DNA from: a virus
Virus record (IMG/VR): IMGVR_UViG_3300027770_000050
Span: 1 to 64,000 of that record
Length of the DNA stretch: 64,000 nt
Strand: one strand, 5' to 3'
Numbering within the stretch: position 1 is the first letter of the stretch; each line of letters begins with the position of its first letter. The position numbers and the translations under genes are program-made. Shown piece after piece: positions 1-10,861 of the stretch. Under the pieces are notes generated by a model. It ran no database searches and was not told the origin of the DNA. It saw only the letters and a list, made by a program, of their open reading frames with translations.

Positions 1-2
1 TT

Positions 3-3000
3 TGGTATCCGGGCTATGACTATGAAAACATGGTCTCAATAGAAAGACAATTATCAGGTGTCAATTCTATTGTAGGTCCTGGTGTTATTAATGGTTGGAC
101 TGTTGAAAAATTATCAGACAGTAGAGCAAATCAATTATTATTATTAAATGGATACTCTTCTAGTTCAACAAGTGAGTATGGATTAAAGTTATCAGCCTTA
201 AATCTTAATTTTACAATTACAGTAACCGCAGCAACTACAGTAAATATTACACTTTCTGGTGTTCAAACCATTGATAATGTGTCTGTTATTGCTGGAGACT
301 TAGTATTAGTCAAAAATCAGTCTACTGCTGCCAATAATGGTATATATATTGTTGCCTCCGGTGCATGGACAAGGCACTCTTCACTAGACAACTCTTCTGA
401 TTACACAAACAACTTTGTAGTATATGCTGAAGAAGGATATATAAACGGTAATACTCTTTGGATAGGTGTTACTTCTGCAAACTCTTTTTCATTAGGATCT
501 ACTACTCTTAATTTTGATGATCCATTTAAACAATGCGTAGTTGTAAATCCTGGTAATGGAATTGTATCAAAATATAGAGCAAAAACTGAAAAACCATTTT
601 TCTTTAGATACACAGCTGATAATACATATTACATTTGGGCAGAACCTGGATTGTCAACTTTAACATCAGGATTTTGCAACATAACATCTCCAGCAAATTC
701 AGATAAGAATTACAATACTTATTCAAATGCAGTATATCTAGGCACAATCAAAGTTTCTTCTGATGCAACATATACAAATATTCAAATTGTTAATTCTATC
801 GTTTTAGAAGAGAGAAGAAATCATATCAATGAAACTTCTGGAGAATTTCAAAGGCAACTTCAGCTATCTTATTTAAAACATAAACATATTGGAGACAAAA
901 ATCCATCTAAAATTAATTTGCAAAATTATGTTCATCTTTTAGCGCAGAGTTCAGACAATTTTGGATCTTTTGAAAATTCATCCATATTCTTATTGAAAAA
1001 TCAAGATGGAACAAATTTTTCTGAAACTTTGGTAAATTACGGAGATCCAATTGTTAAAGTTGACGGAAATACTCTTGTTGATACTGAATATTCAATAACA
1101 AATGTGAGTCCTTACACTCTTTACCTCAAAAATACTATAAAGTCTACTTCTAAACTTGATGTTGTTCTACCCATAGCAGATAGAAAAAATCTCATAGCTA
1201 TCAACAGTTCTTATCAAAAATTAGTGTCTGCATTATCATTAGAAACATATTACACTCTTTCTGATGGAACTATTGCACAAGATACTAATCCAGATGGAAG
1301 TATTTTTGACTATTATGTTCCTTTCTCATGGGGACAATATGAGTATTCAATTAAAGGTCTTTATATTAATGATGAACTTATTGATACTGTTCATTATTCA
1401 ATCAATAACACTTCGGGAACAATTTATCTTAATAAATCTCTTCCAAATTATAATAACTTTACATTTGAAGATTTAGTTTTAAAGATTGATAAAAATCAAA
1501 TTGAAATTACTGGTAGCTTGAAGAATTCTAATATTGAAAGCGTATCTGCATCAAAAATCAAATCAGGTAAAATTTCATCAAATATACTAGATATAACTCA
1601 TAGCAATTCTTATAGATACAAAGAACCATGTAGTTTTATACCAACTAAAAATTTAGTAGCTGGTATAGGAAGAACTATTCTTTATCCATACAATACATCT
1701 TCTGTCATTCAATATAATGATAGTATAACTAGTTTTTACAAATCTAAAAATACAAGCGAAGATTTATTTTATGTTGGCGGCAAAAGAGGCATCAGTCTCT
1801 TAAATATAAACTCCAATTTATCAACTCAAGAATTTGTAAATTTTGCAGATTACGGATCAACTTTAGATATCCAAGATAATATCTTAGTTCCTGAAAATGA
1901 AAACTATTTTAAAGAAACTTATATCACAAACAGTCTTGGTAAAATAAATATTTTTAAAGATGAGAAAATTTCAGAATTAAAAGTTCCAAAAAATTCTATT
2001 TATCAAAATATTTTTGTTAATAAATTCTTTGTTTCTTCTAACAAAATACAATCTGGCAGTGGCAATACTATAACATTCTCTTGGCAAAAAGATTATTGTG
2101 CTGCAACTGACAGTGGAGTATATTTTGCACAAATTGCAGAAAATGCAGCTGTTCAAGATTGGTACTGGAGAAAGATAAGCAACGTATTTACATCTGCTGG
2201 AACTGCTGCAACTTATTTTGATAATGTAAAATCTGTTCAAGAAGTTACTACTAAAACAATCAATGTAATTAGTAGTGATTACAATGAAGTTATTTACAAG
2301 AAAAATATTTATGCAGCATCTACTGGAACAACTTCAAAAGGTTTATATGTTGGAAATATTAGTCAACTTACTCAGGTAACTACAGACGAAGTTAAGGGTG
2401 TCTATATAATTAATTCCGGAGGATATAAAAATAATATTCTTTGGTGGAATGATTATGATTTATATCTTACACATGCAACAAGATTATCTACAAGTACTTC
2501 TGGAGAATATTGGACAGTTGCTTTTGAAGACACTGACGCTTCTTTTACTGCTTGCAATGCAGCTACAACTACTAATATTGCTCTATCAGGAATAATTGTA
2601 GTTGATGGATATACTCCTTCTGTGGGCAACAGAATACTTGTTAAAAATCAAAACAATAAAACACAAAATGGTATTTATGTAGTAGCTAGTGGAAGCTGGA
2701 CTAGAGCAACAGATTTTGATGCTTCTTCTGAATATATTAGTTATAAAAAAATAAGCATTAGTTCAGGAACTCTTTACGGTTCAAGCATTTGGTTTTTGAA
2801 AAAAATAGATGCATTTACTTTAGGAACTAATGATGTTGAGTGGGATATTTACAAGCTCAAAGTTTATTCAACAAATACACCTTCAGGAGCCACATCTAGA
2901 TCAGTAATATCTTGTGTAATACAAAAAGACAATTCGAAATTTTACAATGAATATCTTGTTGGACACTCTAATGGTGTTGCAAGAGTTTTAGATTTAAATA

Positions 3001-6000
3001 ATAACAACTCATCAATATCATATGAAGAACTTTACTGGGAACAATCTTTATTAGGTGGAATTAATTCGCTTTATTATTACGATGACAATTCTAACTATGG
3101 AAAATTATACGCTGGTACAGAAAATGGTATGTTTGTTAGCACTGAATTGCTTTGGCAGCCTAATACACAATCAACATCTGGAAATTATAGATGGATAAGA
3201 ACTAATAATATTTTCACAGAGGATGATATAGATTTCACTGTTTTCAATAAAGATTATCAATCTATATCAAATTATTCTCTTATTTATCCATATCAAATGG
3301 TTGCTATTGGAACTTCTTATATTCCAGGTCAGCAATTTTATTACGAAAAAAACTTTGATAAGTTTACTACTGAACCTTGGTATCCAGTACAAAATGATGC
3401 ATCTGGAAGTAACACAAGAGTAATGATGTATATAGGAGATAGCCCTAGTGACATTCCTTTTGTAACAGATGCAAAAAATGGAGAAATATATTTTACTAAA
3501 TCTGTTTCTAAAGATCAGATAAATAATGTTTCCGTAACTGTCTCAAGAGATTTTAAAACAATTGTTGATGGTGGAACAAAACCACATACATCTGAATTTG
3601 TTCCACTCGCAAAAGGCAAAGATCCGATAGCATTATTAGCTTTTACATCATCTCCAATTGATACTATAATTTACTTAAATCAAACAATAGATAGTTCTCT
3701 CAAACTATTGATGTTGAAAACTGACAATAATAGTGAAATTGTTTATATCAAAAGTATTGATAATACAACATATCCAATACAAGTCAGTCTTGTAAATTCT
3801 AGAACTTTAAGTAATATTTCTTTCAATGCTGGAACAACTGTATATTCAATCAAGGATGATATTGTTTCAGGGTTAGAAGATGATTTACAAATTCTTTTAT
3901 CTCAAGAAAAATATAATTTATCTTCCGCTAACAATACAAATGTAAATACATTATCCAGAGCTCTCAAAAAACAAATAGCGACATTGTATGATTTCAGTGC
4001 TCCAGTAGTATCTCAGACTGACACTAGAGGATTGAAAAACAATAATCTTGTTATTGATTTTCTAACAAGTAACTCTGTTGATCTTTTAAATTCAACATAT
4101 AAAAATAGAACTGAATTAGTTCCAAACTCCAATGATATTGATTCCAATCCTACAATAATCAGAAATATTTTTGATCCATCAAAAGATGGAACAAATACAA
4201 GACTAGCAACTAATCAAGGAATTTGGAAGTTCTCAGATAACTATTGGGAACTTGAAACAACTCTTGATGATGCTTATGATATAAGCTACATTGTATATGA
4301 TTACAATTACAATTTGATTGCTGGAGCATCTAATGGTATTTGGAAATATAGCACTTCATGGATTAAAGATAACTCTTCTGAACAAAAACAAAATGCATAT
4401 TTGACAGGTTATTGGGATGGAGAATTATTTGAAGCTTTTGGTAAGTCTAACGGTTTGACAGTGAATGTTTATAACACTGACAGAACTTCATTTATTTCTG
4501 ATTTCTTAAAATTAACTTCCAAGAATATCAATGGAATTTTTATTGGCAATCATGTTAAAAATCAAGTTAGTGTAACTTCTTTTGATTGTTTACATGCAGC
4601 TGGTGACGATGGATATTACATCATATCCAAGGGTGATAAAACTTCAACATTTAGTCCTCTTTTAGTTGCAAGAAAAATGTTTTTTGCAAGCAATCCTGAT
4701 GGAGTTTCTAAATTTTATAAATCATTTCAAGCTTACAATATTCCAGCAATACCATCAGTTCCAGAATATTCTAATATGCTTTTTATTCTTACAGATGATG
4801 GTGTCCTAAGAATAAAAAACTGGAAATATTGTTATCCAGATTTTTCAAATGCAAATGATTTTGTTATTGATGCAAGATATTTAAGATCAAGACATTGTTT
4901 TTGTTTTGCTATTGATAAAGAAGAAACTACTACTGCAGTACCTGGCAAATCCAAAATATATATAGGTACAGATAATGGAGTATATAGGTCTTTTGATGGC
5001 GGATATACATTTGAACCTACACAACTTTTGTCAAATATTTCAGTAGCAGTTTATGACTTAAAAGTATTTTCTTCAACTTACAATTCAACAGTAAGTAATG
5101 TTCTAGTAGCTGCAACAGATAACGGTATTTGGTATACAATTGATGATGGAGACAATTGGTATAGAGCAGCTGAACAAACTGTATCTTCATTATCTCCAGT
5201 TTTATTTAAATCTCAACCATCCAATGATCTAAAAATTGTTGCTTCAGATAGTAATAGTTTAGGGTATTTAGCTCAAACTTTTTCAACTTCATCAACAGCA
5301 AGCACTATAACAAAAGTTTCAGCTTATGTGACTGTTAGAGATCAAGATAGATTATCTTCTGCTTCTTACAACGATAGCTTATCTAATAGCACTGTTACTG
5401 CTTATGTTTACTCTTTGGATAATAATAATTATCCAGACACATTGTTAGCTAGCTCTTCATCAAAAACTTATACTGATATTAATTTAGGCGGATTTACAAC
5501 TTTTGATTTGATAAGTGATTTAGATATTCCAGGATCAGGAACAACTTCATTAGCTTTAGTTCTCAAAGAAGTTTCTAGTTCTGTTCCATTATTCTCATGG
5601 AAGAAATCTAATTTAAATAATCCATATACTTCAGGTAGAGCACAATACAGTTCTAATGACATTACTTGGAGTGGATATAGTACTAGCTACGACTTCTTCT
5701 TCAAAGTTCATTATGATAATATTTCATCACCAACACTTACTTATGTTCCTGTTGGCAATTATGACAACTCTGCTATAGATTGGGAAGACGCAATTTACCA
5801 AGGTGTTTTAGCTGATGACAATGGATATCTGAAGTTAGATGCAAAATTCATTGTTTCAAATCTATTTGATGTTTCTATATCTAATCAAAATTCTACTGGG
5901 TATTCAAATATATCAGCTGGTATCAGCACAGTAATTGGCTCTTTAGTGTCTAGATCAGCAAACACAGTAACATCCTATGTAGACGCATCTACTTATTCAT

Positions 6001-8627
6001 ATTCTAAATCCTTAAATGATATTTGGACTTATGGTTCCACAGTAATACATAGAAGTTCGCTTGGATTTACAAATTCTGGTATAGCAATAACTTCTTCACT
6101 TGTTTATTTTGGAGAAAACACTAACACTGAAGAAGCTGTAAACATTGCTAGTATTGGCTTACAGCCTCAAGGTGTAGTAGATATATTTGAGGTTGCCAGT
6201 GCTGTAGGTAATACTCAACAAATTTCTAAAGTTAGAGATTATCTCTATGAAAGAAGTTTATTGCGTCTATCTGATTTAAAAAATAGATATGCTAATGAAA
6301 GTGGATTGCAACTTACACTTAATCCAAAATCTAGTGCAAGCACAGGAACAACCATTTATTTCAGTACTGATAATACTAATACATTTACATGGAATACAGA
6401 TAAATATCCATACGCTGAAGTAGTAAAGAATTCTACAACACTTAGTTCAGGATATACTGTTTTACCATCGCAAGGTGCAGTATCGTTTACTTCAGCAATT
6501 ACTTCTAACGATGTTGTTATTTTAAAATTAAGAGAAGACTGGGACGGAAGTGTTTTGAATATTCCTTACAGTTCATCTGCATCTTCTTATATGATAGAGA
6601 GATGGTCAAAATCATATATCCCAGTCATTTCTATATTGACAGACGGAGATGATAATACTCAAAATGATTACACTAGTTTATCTGAAAATTTACAAACTAC
6701 TTGGAATAATCAAGGAGTAAAACCGTTAGTCTTTGTGACAGATAAATCTTCTAAGACACAAAAACTTAGAAAACTAGTAACAGACAATAATGGTTTACTA
6801 TTTGAAACATTAAGTGCATCTGATTGGACCGCAACTAACACTTCCTTAATTCATGGTGGAGCTAATAATTTATTTAGTGGCACATGGAATAAAGAAATTA
6901 AATTTGAAACACTTACTTACATAAAGAGTGTTCATACAAATTACACAGTATCATCCGGAGAAAGCATAGATAGTACTTGTGTAGTTCGCTTCAAATACTC
7001 TATTGATAAAAAGACTTACAGCGATTGGATAACAATTACTAGTAGTTACATATTAGATAAATTTATCACAGGATTTATTTTCGATATTGTTATGAAAGAA
7101 GGTTGGAATAATGGTACTAATATTGCAGTAAAACCATTTGTTCAGCAACTTTATTATATTCAAGTTGATCCTATTTCTGATTATATTTTTACTAATAACA
7201 TAACTTCAAATGGTAATGTTGTAAATTATTTACTTTCGTCAGATTATGATGATTACCTCAAGTCAAAATTATCTTGGGGAATTTGTCAAGGAAACTCTAC
7301 AAATTGGAATGATTATATTCCTTTGTTGTCAAACAAAAATGGAACTATAAGCAGCAGGCAAAAATCTTATAAGTTTACTCCTGAACAGACTTATGAAAAA
7401 CTTACATGTGTAAAATCTAACAATAATGATGTTTTATATTTTGCATACAATACGGGTAATAAATTTACTTGGTCTTCAGATGACACTGTTAAGATTTATA
7501 TTAACTCTGCAGAAATAGCATCATATAATTATATTTTAGATAACGTTAACGGAAGTGTAAAGTTCCGTTTACCAGTCACAAGTAATAATCTTGTTCAAAT
7601 AACTGTAATCAAACCAAAAGTAAGATACATTTCTCAAGGTGAAGGCACTATAACAAGTGACTATATAACTTATTATTTTGTTAATGGAAGATGGGCAGAA
7701 GATAGTAAAGTTGTAATTTATTCTGATAACACTATAGTCAGGGGTGGATATAAGCTAGATCGTAAAAATGGTAGACTTATATTCAACAAAGCAAGAAAAA
7801 CAACTGAAATTATAACTGCATCAATCACTCCATCATCTAACTACAGAATTGGATTAAAAGTTGATAAGTATAATTCATCTGCATCAGAAATTTATGATTT
7901 TAGTTTTATTTATTCTTCTGCAAAAAATACAGATGCATACGCTAAATATTTAAACACCCATATACCTTATATTGTCAAAGATAGTTTGATTCTGGGAAGT
8001 CAACTCTACAATTCTTCAGTTGGATCAAGCACTCAAATACCAATATCAAAAAGATTATTTGTAGATTATGATTATGCATCTTTAGAAAATAATCAAGAAT
8101 ATCCTCCTAAAGTTAAGTGGTATAGAACTAGGACTACTGGTATAGCATCTACTACCATTGAGCTCGATAGTAGTCCTAATTATAGAAATAGAATAGTTCA
8201 GCAAAATTCAGATACTAATGAAAATGGAGCTTATTTCCTTGAAAATGATCAAGTATATGTAACTGTAGAACCATATGACGGTCTTGATTATGGAATTGCA
8301 TATACGAGCGATCCGGTAATATTAAAAGATATAACTATTCCTTACGTTTATGATCTTAAGTATTCATCAAATAATACAATTGTAGATAGTACTTTAGTAT
8401 CAGGTTCTACTCTTATTGCTTCATATATGCCTAGCGATCTATCAAGCGATCAAGCTAAAGTAGAATGGTATGACTTGTCATCTATAGAAACTAGAAAAGT
8501 CTATGATGGTGTATCTTTACCACTGACATTTGTTTTGAAAGGTAAGATTTATTCCTTCACTGTAACTCCTTATGACGGAACTACTTATGGTATTCCAATT
8601 GAGAGTTTACCTATATATATAATATAG
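3..8627 (+). CDS. Giant virion protein (baseplate/tail-fibre type), 5' partial
   Basis: The frame is open through the left edge (codons WYPGYDYEN precede the ATG at 30), so the true start lies outside the window and at least 2865 residues are present. Numbered from that ATG: residues ~66-125 and ~842-905 are two copies of a phage-fibre module with the signature LVKNQ..NNGIYVV; a stretch containing HKHIGDKNPSKI resembles phage baseplate proteins; ~1650-1715 carries two Asp-box motifs (SFDGGYTF, TIDDGDNW) of the kind found in beta-propellers; ~1945-2250 has DVSIS and later ILTDGDDN, which resemble a VWA metal site; the C-terminus has two Ig-like repeats sharing PYDG..YG. No catalytic domain is recognised. 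The role as a baseplate or long-fibre component is inferred from size, composition and shared modules. Confidence 0.8.
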   Translation, partial: WYPGYDYENMVSIERQLSGVNSIVGPGVINGWTVEKLSDSRANQLLLLNGYSSSSTSEYGLKLSALNLNFTITVTAATTVNITLSGVQTIDNVSVIAGDLVLVKNQSTAANNGIYIVASGAWTRHSSLDNSSDYTNNFVVYAEEGYINGNTLWIGVTSANSFSLGSTTLNFDDPFKQCVVVNPGNGIVSKYRAKTEKPFFFRYTADNTYYIWAEPGLSTLTSGFCNITSPANSDKNYNTYSNAVYLGTIKVSSDATYTNIQIVNSIVLEERRNHINETSGEFQRQLQLSYLKHKHIGDKNPSKINLQNYVHLLAQSSDNFGSFENSSIFLLKNQDGTNFSETLVNYGDPIVKVDGNTLVDTEYSITNVSPYTLYLKNTIKSTSKLDVVLPIADRKNLIAINSSYQKLVSALSLETYYTLSDGTIAQDTNPDGSIFDYYVPFSWGQYEYSIKGLYINDELIDTVHYSINNTSGTIYLNKSLPNYNNFTFEDLVLKIDKNQIEITGSLKNSNIESVSASKIKSGKISSNILDITHSNSYRYKEPCSFIPTKNLVAGIGRTILYPYNTSSVIQYNDSITSFYKSKNTSEDLFYVGGKRGISLLNINSNLSTQEFVNFADYGSTLDIQDNILVPENENYFKETYITNSLGKINIFKDEKISELKVPKNSIYQNIFVNKFFVSSNKIQSGSGNTITFSWQKDYCAATDSGVYFAQIAENAAVQDWYWRKISNVFTSAGTAATYFDNVKSVQEVTTKTINVISSDYNEVIYKKNIYAASTGTTSKGLYVGNISQLTQVTTDEVKGVYIINSGGYKNNILWWNDYDLYLTHATRLSTSTSGEYWTVAFEDTDASFTACNAATTTNIALSGIIVVDGYTPSVGNRILVKNQNNKTQNGIYVVASGSWTRATDFDASSEYISYKKISISSGTLYGSSIWFLKKIDAFTLGTNDVEWDIYKLKVYSTNTPSGATSRSVISCVIQKDNSKFYNEYLVGHSNGVARVLDLNNNNSSISYEELYWEQSLLGGINSLYYYDDNSNYGKLYAGTENGMFVSTELLWQPNTQSTSGNYRWIRTNNIFTEDDIDFTVFNKDYQSISNYSLIYPYQMVAIGTSYIPGQQFYYEKNFDKFTTEPWYPVQNDASGSNTRVMMYIGDSPSDIPFVTDAKNGEIYFTKSVSKDQINNVSVTVSRDFKTIVDGGTKPHTSEFVPLAKGKDPIALLAFTSSPIDTIIYLNQTIDSSLKLLMLKTDNNSEIVYIKSIDNTTYPIQVSLVNSRTLSNISFNAGTTVYSIKDDIVSGLEDDLQILLSQEKYNLSSANNTNVNTLSRALKKQIATLYDFSAPVVSQTDTRGLKNNNLVIDFLTSNSVDLLNSTYKNRTELVPNSNDIDSNPTIIRNIFDPSKDGTNTRLATNQGIWKFSDNYWELETTLDDAYDISYIVYDYNYNLIAGASNGIWKYSTSWIKDNSSEQKQNAYLTGYWDGELFEAFGKSNGLTVNVYNTDRTSFISDFLKLTSKNINGIFIGNHVKNQVSVTSFDCLHAAGDDGYYIISKGDKTSTFSPLLVARKMFFASNPDGVSKFYKSFQAYNIPAIPSVPEYSNMLFILTDDGVLRIKNWKYCYPDFSNANDFVIDARYLRSRHCFCFAIDKEETTTAVPGKSKIYIGTDNGVYRSFDGGYTFEPTQLLSNISVAVYDLKVFSSTYNSTVSNVLVAATDNGIWYTIDDGDNWYRAAEQTVSSLSPVLFKSQPSNDLKIVASDSNSLGYLAQTFSTSSTASTITKVSAYVTVRDQDRLSSASYNDSLSNSTVTAYVYSLDNNNYPDTLLASSSSKTYTDINLGGFTTFDLISDLDIPGSGTTSLALVLKEVSSSVPLFSWKKSNLNNPYTSGRAQYSSNDITWSGYSTSYDFFFKVHYDNISSPTLTYVPVGNYDNSAIDWEDAIYQGVLADDNGYLKLDAKFIVSNLFDVSISNQNSTGYSNISAGISTVIGSLVSRSANTVTSYVDASTYSYSKSLNDIWTYGSTVIHRSSLGFTNSGIAITSSLVYFGENTNTEEAVNIASIGLQPQGVVDIFEVASAVGNTQQISKVRDYLYERSLLRLSDLKNRYANESGLQLTLNPKSSASTGTTIYFSTDNTNTFTWNTDKYPYAEVVKNSTTLSSGYTVLPSQGAVSFTSAITSNDVVILKLREDWDGSVLNIPYSSSASSYMIERWSKSYIPVISILTDGDDNTQNDYTSLSENLQTTWNNQGVKPLVFVTDKSSKTQKLRKLVTDNNGLLFETLSASDWTATNTSLIHGGANNLFSGTWNKEIKFETLTYIKSVHTNYTVSSGESIDSTCVVRFKYSIDKKTYSDWITITSSYILDKFITGFIFDIVMKEGWNNGTNIAVKPFVQQLYYIQVDPISDYIFTNNITSNGNVVNYLLSSDYDDYLKSKLSWGICQGNSTNWNDYIPLLSNKNGTISSRQKSYKFTPEQTYEKLTCVKSNNNDVLYFAYNTGNKFTWSSDDTVKIYINSAEIASYNYILDNVNGSVKFRLPVTSNNLVQITVIKPKVRYISQGEGTITSDYITYYFVNGRWAEDSKVVIYSDNTIVRGGYKLDRKNGRLIFNKARKTTEIITASITPSSNYRIGLKVDKYNSSASEIYDFSFIYSSAKNTDAYAKYLNTHIPYIVKDSLILGSQLYNSSVGSSTQIPISKRLFVDYDYASLENNQEYPPKVKWYRTRTTGIASTTIELDSSPNYRNRIVQQNSDTNENGAYFLENDQVYVTVEPYDGLDYGIAYTSDPVILKDITIPYVYDLKYSSNNTIVDSTLVSGSTLIASYMPSDLSSDQAKVEWYDLSSIETRKVYDGVSLPLTFVLKGKIYSFTVTPYDGTTYGIPIESLPIYII

Positions 8628-8676
8628 GGTCTAATATATACAAAAAAGAATAATATGAATTGTATAGGAGAAAAAA

Positions 8677-9630
8677 ATGGAAAATATACAATTCATACCT
8701 GATGAAGATTTACATGTAGTTTCAGTTCCCTTTGCAGCTTTGTCCCAAACACAAAACTGGGGTATGGCACTAGCTGCTATACAAAATGTTTGGACAGTAA
8801 CCAAAGGTGAAGGAATAAGAGTGGCTATTTTAGACACTGGAATTTCTGATCATACCGATTTGATTACAGCTTGGAAAAAAGACAATGCTATCAACTGTAC
8901 TTCTGATCCTACATGGGAAGATAAAGGCAGTGGACACGGTACTCACGTTGCTGGAATTATTGCTAGTAGTGATAATGATTTTGGTGTTGTAGGAGTTGCT
9001 CCAAATTGCGAAATAATTCCAATTAAAGTTTTAGATAGTAATGGTTCTGGTAATTATGAATCAATTGAAAAAGGACTTAGAAATGCTATTAACATGAATG
9101 TTGATATTATAAACATGTCCTTAGGATCATCAACTACTCCTCCTGAATCTCTGCACGATTTAATTAGACAGGCTGTTGCTCAGGGTATTGTGATAGTTGC
9201 AGCAGCTGGAAATGATGCTCATGCAGTTAATTATCCAGCAAGATATGACGAAGTTATAGCAGTCGCAGCGTTAGATCAAAATGGATGTTTGGCAACATTT
9301 ACTTCTAAAGATGAAACAATTGATATTGTGGCTCCAGGAGTTGATATATATTCAACACACCTGAATAACGAATATTGCAAAATGTCAGGTACAAGTCAAG
9401 CTTCCCCATTTGTTGCGGGTATATGTGCATTAATTAAATCTGCCTTGAAGAAACAAAATTTACTTCCTGAGTTTGGAAATCAATTTTGTCAAGCAGATAT
9501 GATGGTAGCTTTAAGAAACATATGTTCATTAGAAGCAGCACATATTACTCCTGGTGAAGAAAAGAATTGGGGACCTGGCGTTCCTAAATTAGCTAACGTA
9601 GATTGGCAAAATATTTTGGTCAAGAAATAA
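8677..9630 (+). CDS. Subtilisin-like serine protease (S8)
   Basis: A 317-residue peptidase of the subtilase family. The triad is visible: Asp53 in VAILDTG, His87 in GHGTHVAG and Ser240 in GTSQASP, with the oxyanion Asn179 in AAGND. GTSQASP replaces the usual GTSMASP, a change outside the triad. No signal peptide or long propeptide is seen (the Asp motif lies ~50 residues from the start), so it probably works inside the infected cell or in the virion. The start has AGGAG 6 bases upstream of the ATG. It opens a run of three different serine protease genes followed by dnaJ. Substrate is unknown; processing of virion or host proteins is an inference. Confidence 0.93.
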   Translation: MENIQFIPDEDLHVVSVPFAALSQTQNWGMALAAIQNVWTVTKGEGIRVAILDTGISDHTDLITAWKKDNAINCTSDPTWEDKGSGHGTHVAGIIASSDNDFGVVGVAPNCEIIPIKVLDSNGSGNYESIEKGLRNAINMNVDIINMSLGSSTTPPESLHDLIRQAVAQGIVIVAAAGNDAHAVNYPARYDEVIAVAALDQNGCLATFTSKDETIDIVAPGVDIYSTHLNNEYCKMSGTSQASPFVAGICALIKSALKKQNLLPEFGNQFCQADMMVALRNICSLEAAHITPGEEKNWGPGVPKLANVDWQNILVKK

Positions 9631-9631
9631 A

Positions 9632-9669
9632 CAAGAGCAAATAAAAAAATAACTTCAGCTCTTCTTTTT
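9632..9669 (+). terminator. Weak possible terminator after the subtilase
   Basis: AAGAGC (9632-9637) and GCTCTT (9658-9663) can pair across a 20-base loop and are followed by a C and six T. The stem is short and the loop long, so partial termination between the S8 and S26 protease genes is only possible. Confidence 0.25.
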
Positions 9670-9688
9670 TAAATAAAAGAGGTGAAGT

Positions 9689-10147
9689 ATGAAACTTAGA
9701 TCTTTAGTGACTGGTGTTATAGGGTTGATATTAGCAAGTCTTCTTCTATTGCAACCTTATAAATTAGTTGTTGTTGTTGGAAGATCAATGCTTCCAACAC
9801 TTAAGGGCGGTCAAATACTTTTAGCTAAAAAAACAAATAGTTTTGAAAGAGGCGACATTATAGTAGTAAAAGAGGAAGAAAACATTATTATAAAAAGAAT
9901 AAAATATCTTCCTGGTGAATACTATTACACAGTCTTAGATTTTGATACATCCGAAATGCTATTTATAGATAGCGAGTATAGAGAAATGGTTGTAAGTATT
10001 AAAAAATATGGTTTTGATAATATAAAAAAATTCAAATTAAGCAATGATTCATATTTTGTGTTAGGGGACAATAGTGCAGAATCAGATGACAGTAGGAGAT
10101 TTGGTCCTATTCACAAAGAACAGATTTTGTACAAAGTAATAAGATAA
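9689..10147 (+). CDS. Signal peptidase I-like serine protease (S26)
   Basis: A 152-residue LepB/SipS-type peptidase. One N-terminal hydrophobic segment (residues ~7-21) would anchor it in the membrane. The catalytic Ser33 lies in GRSMLPTL and the general base Lys69 in IIIKRI; the family box VLGDNSAESDDSRRFGPI is intact. It is shorter than most bacterial enzymes, consistent with a minimal catalytic core. AGAGGTGAAG precedes the start. The stop overlaps the next protease gene by one base (TAATG). Known family members remove signal peptides at the outer face of the cytoplasmic membrane; in a phage it might process phage membrane proteins or modify secretion, which is inference. Confidence 0.92.
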   Translation: MKLRSLVTGVIGLILASLLLLQPYKLVVVVGRSMLPTLKGGQILLAKKTNSFERGDIIVVKEEENIIIKRIKYLPGEYYYTVLDFDTSEMLFIDSEYREMVVSIKKYGFDNIKKFKLSNDSYFVLGDNSAESDDSRRFGPIHKEQILYKVIR

Positions 10148-10854
10148 TGATTAAAAAAGTACCAGGGGAGTTTCGAGGATTTTCATTAGATCTTAATTTA
10201 GTTGATCTATTGATAAAAACTTCCCAAAATTCCGAGAAGATTGATGATCCAGTAAAACAAGTAATTCAACTGGGTCTTCAATCTTCTTGTTCTATTTATG
10301 TAAGATCTGATTCTTCAAAATCACAATGGTCTGGAAGCGGATTTCATGCTGGAAATGGCTTGATAGTAACCGCTGGACATGTTATTCCTTTAGATGCTGA
10401 CATATCAGAGATAAATGTCTCTTTTGATAACAAGCAGTTTTATCCAGCTAATCCCATCAAGTCAGACCCCAATATAGACGCTGGTGTTATTTACTGTGAA
10501 GGAGCAAAAAGATTCCCAGATCTTAAACTTGGTGACAGCGACACTCTCGAAAAAGGTGACATAATCGCAGTTATAGGAGCTCCTGAAGGTTTTCATGACA
10601 CAGCAACTGTTGGTAGAATTTCTAATTTACATCAAGGATTAGGTCAAGGGGCCCCATCTCAAGCTTGGAATGACATTATTTTCGTTGATGCTGATATAAT
10701 GGAAGGTTCTTCTGGCGGTATGGTCATAGGAACAGATGGACTTGTCTATGGTCTAGTTATGGGTGTAACAGGCCAGCATGCAGACGTTGGCATTGGCGAA
10801 AGTTCTGTTTCCCCATCAAATAAAATAAAGAAGATTTTGGCTGAAATAGTATAA
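10147..10854 (+). CDS. Trypsin-like serine protease (S1, HtrA/Glu-endopeptidase type)
   Basis: A 235-residue chymotrypsin-fold protease. The triad appears as His78 (TAGHV), Asp111 (NIDAGVI) and Ser189 (GSSGG). There is no PDZ domain and no clear signal peptide, unlike most bacterial HtrA proteins, which suggests an intracellular or virion location. The start overlaps the stop of the signal peptidase gene by one base, indicating translational coupling, and dnaJ begins 7 bases downstream. The substrate is unknown. Grouping with S8 and S26 peptidases and DnaJ suggests shared work in protein processing or quality control. Confidence 0.9.
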   Translation: MIKKVPGEFRGFSLDLNLVDLLIKTSQNSEKIDDPVKQVIQLGLQSSCSIYVRSDSSKSQWSGSGFHAGNGLIVTAGHVIPLDADISEINVSFDNKQFYPANPIKSDPNIDAGVIYCEGAKRFPDLKLGDSDTLEKGDIIAVIGAPEGFHDTATVGRISNLHQGLGQGAPSQAWNDIIFVDADIMEGSSGGMVIGTDGLVYGLVMGVTGQHADVGIGESSVSPSNKIKKILAEIV

Positions 10855-10861
10855 TAATTTC

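Noticed and set aside
10147-10854. HtrA identification for the S1 protease
   Set aside because: There is no PDZ domain and no signal or membrane anchor; only the general trypsin-like fold is supported.
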